Of a stretch of 12,041 nucleotides of DNA, positions 6,111 through 12,041 are shown in pieces; position 1 is the first letter of the stretch; each line of letters starts with the position of its first letter. The position numbers and the translations under genes are program-made. Origin of the DNA: CAYPTI01 sp964413525 [NCBI: uncultured bacterium] (GTDB lineage Bacteria > T1Sed10-126); NCBI GenBank assembly GCA_964413525.1, contig CAYPTI010000048.1, forward strand, positions 1 to 12,041, written 5' to 3'. The notes under the pieces are model-generated. The model was not told the DNA's origin and did no database searches. It worked only from the letters and a program-made list of their open reading frames with translations.

Positions 6111-8027
6111 ATGAAGAACCGAGTTCTGGTCTACCTTCTGGCCCTGCTGATTCTGCCGGCCACCCTGCTTGTTGGAGGCTGTTCCGAGGCGAACCAGGAG
6201 GCGACCGAGAGTCCCGAGTCCGCCGATCCAGCCCAGCAGTCGTACGTACCACCCGGGGAACACGACGAGTACTACCTGTTTTACTCCGGCGGACACAGCT
6301 CCAACGTTCGCGTCGCGGGCATTCCGTCCATGCGTCATATCAAGACCATTCCGGTTTTCGCGCCCGACCCCGCCTACGGCTGGGGATACGACGATAAGTC
6401 CGAGGAGATGCTGGGCGAGTTCACCTGGGGGGACGTCCACCATCCGGCTCTTTCCCAGACGGACGGAACCTACGACGGGCGCTGGTTGTTCGTAAACGAC
6501 AACGCCCACAACCGGGTCGCCCGGATCGATCTTGAGGATTTTAAAACCAAGCAGATCCTGGGGCCGATCCCGAACACCTCGGGGAATCACGGTTCCTCCT
6601 TTGTCACCCCCAACACGGAATACCTCATCGGGGGATCGCGGTTCGCCACTCCGCTTCCCAAGGGAGAGACCGCCCGGCCCTCGGAGTACGAGGAGGAATA
6701 CAAGGGCGTGATCACGGGCATCGACATCGATCAGTCCAACGACGGCCACATGGAGGTCGCCTGGCAGATCAAGACTCCGCCCTTCCAGTGGGATCTGTCC
6801 GAGGCGGGACGGGGCCCCAGCGACGGCTGGTTTTTCGTCACCTCCTACAACACCGAGATGGCCCACGAACAACTGGAGGCCGGAGCCAGCCAGCTGGATC
6901 AGGACATGTCCGCCTGGATCAATTGGGAACGGGCTCAGGAAGCGGTCGAGAACGGCCAGTACGAAGTCATCGACGGCGTCCCGGTTATTGATCCAACGGA
7001 AGTGGACGGCCTGATGTACTACGTCCCGCTGGCGAAGTCTCCCCACGGCATGGACGTCGATCCGACCGGCCGCTGGATCGTCGGAGGCGGGAAACTCGAA
7101 CCCGGCAACACGGTGTTTGACTTCGAGGAATTTCTCGCCGCCGTCGAGGAGGAAGACTTCCAGGATGAAGTCCGGGGCATCCCGGTGGTGAACCACGACC
7201 GGGTCGCCCGGGGGATCGTCCCCACCGGCCTCGGTCCCCTTCACACCGAGTTTGACGGTCGTGGAAACGCTTACACGACGCTGTTTATTGACTCCAAGAT
7301 CGCCAAGTTCGAATTGCCGCCCTGGACCGAGGAACAGAAGGAAGACCTGGAGAAAGCCGTCGTGGACCGCATCGACGTCCACTACAACCCGGGTCACTTA
7401 GTTGCCGGCGGCAGCGACACCCTGGAACCATACGGCGACTGGCTGATCTCGATGAACAAGCACGCGGCCGGCAGACACCTCCCCACCGGTCCGTCGATCC
7501 CGGAAACCAGCCAGCTGATCGACATTTCGGGCGAGGAGATGCGGATGGTAACGGAGGCGTTCACCGACAAGGAACCGCACTTCGCTCAGGTGCTCGATGC
7601 CGACGTTATCGACCCGAAGGATTACTACGCGAAGGAAAACAACGACCATTCCCACCAGATCTGGTCCCCCTCCGAGGCGTCCGCCGAGCGGAGTGGAGAC
7701 ACCGTCGAGGTGGAGATGATGGCCGTCCGCAGCCGGTTCGCTCCGGACAACCTGAACTTCAAGGTCGGTGACACCGTGCGGTTCCACATCACCAATACCG
7801 AGCAGACCGCCGGGATGACCCACGGGTTTGGCGTCGGGGAACACGACACCAACATTAGCGTCGACCCCGGTCAGACCAAGACCGTCACCATCGAGATGGA
7901 TGAACCCGGGGTCTACCCCTTCTACTGCACGGTGTTCTGTTCGGCCCTGCACCAGGAGATGCAGGGGTACTTCGTGGTTCATCCCGAGGACGAATACCCC
8001 GGGGATGACGCCCTGACCGGGTCCTGA
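6111..8027 (+). CDS. nosZ: nitrous oxide reductase NosZ, clade II (Sec-type), predicted lipoprotein
   Basis: Reduces N2O to N2 outside the cytoplasmic membrane using the CuZ and CuA copper centres; 638 residues. The N-terminus is a Sec signal ending in V-G-G-C (Cys24), with no twin-arginine motif, as in clade II but here with a lipobox. The seven-bladed propeller supplies all CuZ ligands: His110-His111 (DVHHP), His160 (NHGS), His312 (SPHG), His378 (GPLHT), His429 (PGHL) and His490 (EPHF). The C-terminal cupredoxin domain has the CuA ligands His571, Cys606, Cys610, His614 and Met617. The residue usually Trp between the cysteines is Val608, which contributes only a backbone carbonyl. GGGAG at 6096-6100 lies 10 bases before ATG 6111; an in-frame GTG at 6108 would add one residue. 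The gene ends in tandem stops TGA-TAA. The identity is secure; the lipid anchor is predicted. Confidence 0.97.
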   Translation: MKNRVLVYLLALLILPATLLVGGCSEANQEATESPESADPAQQSYVPPGEHDEYYLFYSGGHSSNVRVAGIPSMRHIKTIPVFAPDPAYGWGYDDKSEEMLGEFTWGDVHHPALSQTDGTYDGRWLFVNDNAHNRVARIDLEDFKTKQILGPIPNTSGNHGSSFVTPNTEYLIGGSRFATPLPKGETARPSEYEEEYKGVITGIDIDQSNDGHMEVAWQIKTPPFQWDLSEAGRGPSDGWFFVTSYNTEMAHEQLEAGASQLDQDMSAWINWERAQEAVENGQYEVIDGVPVIDPTEVDGLMYYVPLAKSPHGMDVDPTGRWIVGGGKLEPGNTVFDFEEFLAAVEEEDFQDEVRGIPVVNHDRVARGIVPTGLGPLHTEFDGRGNAYTTLFIDSKIAKFELPPWTEEQKEDLEKAVVDRIDVHYNPGHLVAGGSDTLEPYGDWLISMNKHAAGRHLPTGPSIPETSQLIDISGEEMRMVTEAFTDKEPHFAQVLDADVIDPKDYYAKENNDHSHQIWSPSEASAERSGDTVEVEMMAVRSRFAPDNLNFKVGDTVRFHITNTEQTAGMTHGFGVGEHDTNISVDPGQTKTVTIEMDEPGVYPFYCTVFCSALHQEMQGYFVVHPEDEYPGDDALTGS

Positions 8028-8182
8028 TAAATCCGGACGTCGAACCGGGCCGGTGGTCCCCCCGAAGTAGCTCGGTAGAGGGATTCGATCGGCCGTGCCG
8101 GTCCGAGAGCCATGATGGACGGAGAACGTAGTACCACGGGACGCCGGGACGACCCGAGGATCCATTCCAGGAAGGACGTGAG

Positions 8183-8851
8183 GTGAGGATTGTGAAATCC
8201 CTGATTACGTCGCTTGTCCGCTGGAACGAACGATTTCTCAACCGCCGGTTGAACCTCACCTCCCGAGGGCTGATTGTTCTGGGGGCGGTCTGTCTGGTGG
8301 CCAGTTTTTTCTTCCCGCTCTGGCATATTCAGCTCGTGGCCCCGCAGTACCCGGACGGGTTGAACCTGTTCGTCTACGGCTACGAACTTCAGGCCGGAAA
8401 CGGCGGTCAGGACCTGACGGAGATTAACCTCCTCAACCACTACATCGGCATGCAACCCATCGAGGAGGCCGACTTCGTGGAGATGACCTGGATTCCCTTC
8501 GCCATTGGATTCTTCGTCCTGTTCAGCCTCCGGAACGTCGTGTTCGGTACCATGAGCAACCTGATCGATAACCTCGTGCTCTACCTCTATTTCTCCCTCT
8601 TTTCCCTGGGAAACTTCGGGTACCGACTGTATTTCTACGGACATAACCTGGATCCGTCCGCTCCGATGAACCCGGAACCCTTCATGCCGGCGCTGCTGGG
8701 AACCAAACAGATCGCGAACTTCACCCAGACCAGCCTTCCCCGAACGGGAACGGGTTTTTTGATTGGGTTCCTGGTTTGCTTGCTTCTGGCGGTTTTTTTC
8801 TCCCGGGACGAAGAGACCGCCCTCATCGACGAATCGGAGGGTTCCGGGTGA
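8183..8851 (+). CDS. nosB: four-helix membrane protein of the nos cluster, NosB-like
   Basis: Integral membrane protein of 222 residues, immediately downstream of nosZ and coupled to nosD. Hydrophobic segments lie at about residues 29-47, 102-117, 127-146 and 189-206. The long loop between helices 1 and 2 carries LLNHYIGM (83-90), and that between 3 and 4 carries HNLDPSAPM (154-162). Clade II nos clusters commonly have a four-helix protein, NosB, directly after nosZ. The name is given by position, size and topology. The GTG start at 8183 has AAGGA six bases before it; a GTG at 8192 is an alternative. The 155 bases between nosZ and this gene hold no clear promoter. His48, His86, Met90, His154 and Met162 could be copper or quinol-contact residues, but that is speculation. 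Confidence 0.7.
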   Translation: MRIVKSLITSLVRWNERFLNRRLNLTSRGLIVLGAVCLVASFFFPLWHIQLVAPQYPDGLNLFVYGYELQAGNGGQDLTEINLLNHYIGMQPIEEADFVEMTWIPFAIGFFVLFSLRNVVFGTMSNLIDNLVLYLYFSLFSLGNFGYRLYFYGHNLDPSAPMNPEPFMPALLGTKQIANFTQTSLPRTGTGFLIGFLVCLLLAVFFSRDEETALIDESEGSG

Positions 8852-10146
8852 TCCGCCGGGGGGGTCTATGGGTTCTGGTGATGGTCCTGGCTCTGGGTGG
8901 ATTGCCGGATGCCGGGTACTCCACGACCCAACGAGTTTCCCCGGGGGAATCCCTTCAGCAGCAAATTGATCGGGCCTCAACCGGATCCGTGATCCTGCTG
9001 GAATCGGGCGTCTATCCGGGGAACCTGACCCTGGACCGTCCCCTGACCCTGCGAGGGGAGGAAGGGACCCGGATCCGGGGAGAGGAAACCGGCAGCGTCA
9101 TCACGGTTCGGGCCGACAGCGTGATGCTGGAAAACCTGGTGGTAACGGATTCCGGCAGGGACCGCTCCGATGACGACGCCGGGATCAAGGTGTTCGGGGA
9201 CTCGGTCACCGTGGCGTCCGTCCACCTACGTCGGAACCTGCACGGAATCTACGTCCAAGAGGGGAACCATGCTCTGCTTCGGAACAACCGGGTGGAAGGA
9301 CTGGCGGTGGCCCCGGAACCGTCGGAGGCCGGAACCCATCACCACGAGGTTCCGGACGAACGGGCCCGGATGGGCAACGGAATTCACCTCTGGAACTCCA
9401 CCGGAAACCGGATCGTGGGCAACCGCGTCGAGCACGCGCGCGATGGGATCTACGTCTCCTTCACGACCCGGACGGAGTTTCGGAAAAACCGGGTCCGGAA
9501 CAGCCGGTACGGGATTCATTACATGTATTCCGATCACAATGTGTTGGTTGAGAACGACCTGGCCCGCAACGTGGCCGGAGCCGCGCTGATGTTTTCGAAC
9601 AACCTGAAGGTGGTCCGGAACCGGTTCCATCACCACCGGGGCTGGCGGGCGTTCGGGTTATTGCTTCAGGACGTGGACCGATCGGAATTTTGGTCCAACC
9701 GGATCCGGGGCAACCGGATGGGTCTGAGCCTTCAGAATAGTTCGGCCAACCGGTTCGAGTCCAACCGGTTCACGGGCAATTTCTCCGGCCTTCATCTGCC
9801 CTCGAATTCGGCCGACAATCGGTTCACCGGGAACCGGTTCGGGCTGAACATCCGAGCCGTTGAACTGTCCGGAAAACCTCCCCGGACCGACTGGGCGGTC
9901 GACGGACGAGGAAACCATTGGTTCGCCTCTCCCCAGCCGGATCTCACCGGGGACGGGGTGGCCGAACTCCCCCATCATGAAGTGGACCTGCTGGCCGATC
10001 ACCGGGAGGATTTTGAACTGATCGATCTGATCGCCGACGCTCCCGGGGTCCGGTTGCTGGAATGGGCCCTGTCCAGGGCTCCCGTCCCGGGGACGCGCTA
10101 CGTGACCGATCCCCATCCGCTGGTCGGTCGGGAGGGTCGCCAATGA
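8848..10146 (+). CDS. nosD: periplasmic copper-site maturation protein NosD
   Basis: Exported beta-helix protein of 432 residues that works with the NosFY ABC complex to deliver copper for NosZ centre assembly. The GTG at 8848 overlaps the previous TGA (GTGA) and opens a typical signal: IRR, a hydrophobic stretch, then a cleavage region near GYS at about residues 22-24. Upstream in-frame codons lie inside the preceding gene. The body consists of parallel beta-helix (CASH/NosD) turns with repeated N-R-x-x-x-N units. The hallmark GIHYMYSDHN is at residues 222-231. A C-terminal segment ends in a conserved-looking DPHPL. The length is normal for NosD. The stop overlaps the nosF ATG. The role is from established work on NosDFY; the copper-handling residues cannot be read from sequence alone. 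Confidence 0.95.
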   Translation: MIRRGGLWVLVMVLALGGLPDAGYSTTQRVSPGESLQQQIDRASTGSVILLESGVYPGNLTLDRPLTLRGEEGTRIRGEETGSVITVRADSVMLENLVVTDSGRDRSDDDAGIKVFGDSVTVASVHLRRNLHGIYVQEGNHALLRNNRVEGLAVAPEPSEAGTHHHEVPDERARMGNGIHLWNSTGNRIVGNRVEHARDGIYVSFTTRTEFRKNRVRNSRYGIHYMYSDHNVLVENDLARNVAGAALMFSNNLKVVRNRFHHHRGWRAFGLLLQDVDRSEFWSNRIRGNRMGLSLQNSSANRFESNRFTGNFSGLHLPSNSADNRFTGNRFGLNIRAVELSGKPPRTDWAVDGRGNHWFASPQPDLTGDGVAELPHHEVDLLADHREDFELIDLIADAPGVRLLEWALSRAPVPGTRYVTDPHPLVGREGRQ

Positions 10147-10922
10147 TCGAGGCTCGAAACGTGAGCAAACGGTACGGTTCCGAAGTGGTTTTGGACGGGG
10201 CGAGCCTTACGGCTTCGCCGGGGGAAGTGACTCTGTTGACCGGAGGAAACGGGAGCGGAAAAACCACCCTGCTCCACATCCTGGTGGGTCTTCGACAGCC
10301 CGATTCGGGGACGGTTTCTATGAACGGGGAGCGAATGTCCGTCGCCCGGCAGGCCGACTGGAAATCGAAGCGATCCAAGCTTGGATTCATGCCTCAGGAG
10401 CTCCGGTTTCCCGACCACGAACGGGTCGACCGGCTGGTGCAATTTTACACGGATCTTCGTGGCACCTCGTCTGACCGGGCCCACGAATGGTTGACCAACG
10501 TCGATTTGCTCGATCATCAGAACAGCCGGGTGGGGGAACTCTCCGGGGGGATGAAGCAGCGGCTCGGGCTGGCGTTGACCCTGGTTCACGACCCGGAGTA
10601 CCTGGTGCTGGACGAACCCGGGAACAACCTGGATCCCGTATGGCGTGAACGTGTTCGGGAATGGCTGCGATCGGCGGCCCGGGAGAGCAAGACGGTCCTG
10701 CTGACCAGTCAGCTGCACGAGGAGTGGGACGACACGGCCCGCAGGCTGATCTGCCGGGGAGACCGGGTTGTCCGTCCGGATGCCGGGGAATCGTTGGAAG
10801 GAAAGAATGGGCGGGAGTCTCGAACCGGCTTCGATCCTCAAGCAACCAACGACCGCGCGAATCGTTCCGGGAAGCAGGGGGACGGAGTCGTCGATCGGGC
10901 TTCCGGAGAGATGCTCTCGTGA
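10143..10922 (+). CDS. nosF: ABC ATPase NosF of the copper-site maturation complex
   Basis: Cytoplasmic ATPase of NosDFY, 259 residues. It powers NosY/NosD conformational change during CuZ/CuA maturation. The ATG at 10143 overlaps the nosD TGA. Motifs in order: Walker A GGNGSGKT (34-41), a Q-loop at MPQE, signature LSGGMKQ (133-139) and Walker B with D-loop YLVLDEPGNNLD (D157, E158). The switch (H-loop) position reads LLTSQLHEE, so the usual histidine is Gln190 with a histidine two residues later (His192). After about residue 215 there is a hydrophilic tail of roughly 40 residues, beyond the normal core, running into the nosY overlap. The identity rests on motifs plus position between nosD and nosY. 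Confidence 0.93.
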   Translation: MIEARNVSKRYGSEVVLDGASLTASPGEVTLLTGGNGSGKTTLLHILVGLRQPDSGTVSMNGERMSVARQADWKSKRSKLGFMPQELRFPDHERVDRLVQFYTDLRGTSSDRAHEWLTNVDLLDHQNSRVGELSGGMKQRLGLALTLVHDPEYLVLDEPGNNLDPVWRERVREWLRSAARESKTVLLTSQLHEEWDDTARRLICRGDRVVRPDAGESLEGKNGRESRTGFDPQATNDRANRSGKQGDGVVDRASGEMLS

Positions 10923-11692
10923 ACCGGTTGAAAGCGGTTGTCCTCCGGGAAATTTTCGGTGGCATTCGGAACCGAACCATGCAGATCGTGGGGCTGGCTT
11001 GCCTGGTGGGAGGGTTCGGTCTGGTCGCCGTCAACCCCGGATCGGACGCCCTGCCGTATTTGTTGCTGCAGACGATGCTGTATTTCGGTTCCCTGTTCGG
11101 GTTGCTTCTGGGCTGGAGCACGGCCGGGGTCGCCCGAACCGAAGGGGCGTTCTTGTTCGTCCAGCCCGTGAGACGATCGGAACTGCTGGCCGGGAAGCTT
11201 CTGGGATCGGGCTTCGTCGCGGTGGTTGCCCTTGGGTTGTTGATGGGTCCGGCCGGGATCGGGTCGGGATTCACTCCCGAACTGGCTCGGTTCTTCGGGC
11301 TGGTTTCGGTGTACGTCCTGGTGTTTCTGGCCATCGGACTGGTGATCGGATTTTCTTGGGGAAACCGGACTTCCGGGTTACTGGTCCTGTTGTTGGTATG
11401 GGTTGGGCTGGTTATTGGGTGGGATTTCATGATGATGTTGCTGGGTGCGGTCGACGGGGTTCAGTCCCTGAGCTGGCTGTGGGTGTTGTTGCTGTTCGCC
11501 AATCCGGTCCACTCGCTGCGGCTCAGCATGCTGTTCGGCCTGGAGATGCTGGCCATGAACCCCGGGGAGCAGCTCGATGTAATGGGGTTTCTGTTCGTCT
11601 ACCCGGGCGTGACCGCCCTGGTCAGCTTTCTGGTCTGGCTGCTGATTATCTACCTTCTTGGTTGGATTACCTTACGTCAGCTGGAATTTTGA
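10919..11692 (+). CDS. nosY: membrane permease-like subunit NosY
   Basis: Integral membrane partner of NosF, 257 residues, ABC-2 type. It links ATP hydrolysis in the cytoplasm to NosD outside. The GTG at 10919 overlaps the nosF TGA (GTGA). It gives a short N-terminal amphipathic stretch with charged residues (LKAVVLREIFGG), usual for NosY, before the first helix at about residues 21-38. At least six hydrophobic segments follow. ANPVHSLRLSMLFG in the C-terminal third resembles the conserved NPVxxxR region of NosY. The last helix ends in WITLRQLEF. It is the last gene seen in the cluster: no nosL or other gene follows within the 349 bases to the window edge. Confidence 0.9.
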   Translation: MNRLKAVVLREIFGGIRNRTMQIVGLACLVGGFGLVAVNPGSDALPYLLLQTMLYFGSLFGLLLGWSTAGVARTEGAFLFVQPVRRSELLAGKLLGSGFVAVVALGLLMGPAGIGSGFTPELARFFGLVSVYVLVFLAIGLVIGFSWGNRTSGLLVLLLVWVGLVIGWDFMMMLLGAVDGVQSLSWLWVLLLFANPVHSLRLSMLFGLEMLAMNPGEQLDVMGFLFVYPGVTALVSFLVWLLIIYLLGWITLRQLEF

Positions 11693-11812
11693 AGTCCTCT
11701 CCATTCCATAAGCATCAACCCGGATTCAATTTTTTCGAGACGTACCGGAACCGCCCCGACGAACGGCACGCGGTCCGACAGGCAAGTAACTCCTCCCGGA
11801 GAGTTCCACGGG

Positions 11813-11853
11813 TATAAAGCCAGGGATCGGCTTTATAATTTGTTTTAAAATTT
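11813..11853 (+). terminator. possible terminator hairpin after nosY
   Basis: A perfect 9-bp stem pairs TATAAAGCC (11813-11821) with GGCTTTATA (11829-11837) around a 7-base loop. A U-rich but interrupted tail, ATTTGTTTTAAAATTT, follows. It lies 120 bases after the nosY stop. The AT-rich base of the stem and the broken T run make it weaker than the terminator at 4792. The right arm contains TATAAT, so an operator or promoter reading is also possible. The 120 bases before it hold nothing I recognise. Confidence 0.4.
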
Positions 11854-11908
11854 GTCATATGAGTACCGAATCGTGCGCAGAAGCGGCTTCCGTTCATTAA
11901 TTTCGGAC

Positions 11909-12009
11909 GGCTGGTATCGATTTCTGGCTCATGCCCGTGAGCCAAAGCCTTCGCGAGGTTTGTATTTTCGGAGTATCCCGAAAATAAAAAAACCGCCAGA
12001 AACCATGCC
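11909..12009 (+). ncRNA. candidate structured RNA or leader, class unknown
   Basis: Several inverted repeats nest here. An 8-bp closing stem pairs TTTCTGGC (11921-11928) with GCCAGAAA (11995-12002). Outside it, GGCTGG (11909-11914) can pair with CCATGCC (12003-12009) with one bulge. Inside are three adjacent hairpins: TGGCTCA/TGAGCCA (11925-11944), CAAAGCCT/AGGTTTG with one bulged base (11943-11962), and a perfect 9-bp stem TATTTTCGG/CCGAAAATA (11963-11986). The closing stem and the first hairpin share bases 11925-11928 and cannot form together, as in switching leaders. No start codon or gene is visible before the window ends. It matches no riboswitch consensus I know. The strand is assumed from the surrounding gene direction. 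Confidence 0.3.
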
Positions 12010-12041
12010 GGCTGCCGGTGCTCTGACTTCGTTCGTTTTAC

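Noticed and set aside
8776-8847. An upstream ATG start for nosD that would add 24 residues.
   Set aside because: It lies inside the preceding membrane-protein gene and would place a charged stretch before the signal peptide. GTG 8848 gives a normal signal and a GTGA overlap.
9390-9850. A DNA repeat array suggested by many copies of AACCGG-like words.
   Set aside because: The copies are in one frame, unevenly spaced, and encode the N-R-x turns of the NosD beta-helix, so the repetition is explained by the protein fold.
11788-11805. Terminator at the AACTC/GAGTT hairpin after nosY.
   Set aside because: The stem has only five clean pairs and no T run follows; the hairpin at 11813 is a better candidate.
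11963-11992. A Rho-independent terminator on either strand at the TATTTTCGG hairpin.
   Set aside because: On the + strand the stem is followed by A residues, not T. On the - strand the T run comes before the stem, not after it.
11909-12009. A c-di-GMP riboswitch, an integron attC site or a retron RNA.
   Set aside because: It has CAAAGCC but not the rest of the c-di-GMP-I core, no paired RYYYAAC/GTTRRRY core sites, and no visible reverse transcriptase gene, so none of these names is supported.

Overview
The window is about 60% GC and reads almost entirely on the + strand. It carries two transport or respiration gene sets separated by about 790 bases of non-coding DNA. The host looks like a diderm (two-membrane) bacterium. 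The solute-binding protein has a cleavable Sec signal rather than a lipobox, and the nos genes need a periplasm-like compartment. The nitrous oxide reductase is of the Sec-exported clade II type, known from many non-proteobacterial lineages. I cannot name the genus.

Left block (1-4830): an ABC importer of the BMP/PnrA (COG1744, nucleoside or related ligand) type. The order is double-domain ATPase (5' end cut by the window edge), permease 1, permease 2, then the solute-binding protein as last gene. The first three are packed end to end. A 112-bp gap with a possible promoter precedes the binding protein. A perfect 12-bp hairpin with a T run closes the unit.

Middle (4831-5552): no convincing gene. 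The first part is strikingly pyrimidine-rich on the + strand. A 79-codon ORF with a good ribosome binding site lies just before the next operon but is doubtful.

Right block (5553-11692): a nitrous oxide reduction (nos) cluster. It runs: plastocyanin-like blue-copper lipoprotein, NosZ (all seven CuZ histidines and the CuA motif visible; predicted lipoprotein), a four-helix membrane protein in the place of NosB, NosD, NosF, NosY. The last four genes overlap by 4 bp at each junction (GTGA, ATGA, GTGA), indicating translational coupling. Inferred division of labour: the blue-copper lipoprotein passes electrons to NosZ, which reduces N2O to N2. NosDFY and the NosB-like protein assemble or maintain the copper centres or the electron path. 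No nosL, nosR, nosX, nosG/C/H or cytochrome c gene is seen in the window.

Right edge (11693-12041): non-coding, AT-richer and full of inverted repeats. A 9-bp hairpin with a U-rich tail may terminate the nos operon. It is followed by a compact nest of mutually exclusive stems resembling a structured RNA or the leader of the next gene. I could not assign it to a known RNA class. This element and the all-copper, lipid-anchored N2O reductase system are the most interesting parts of the window.
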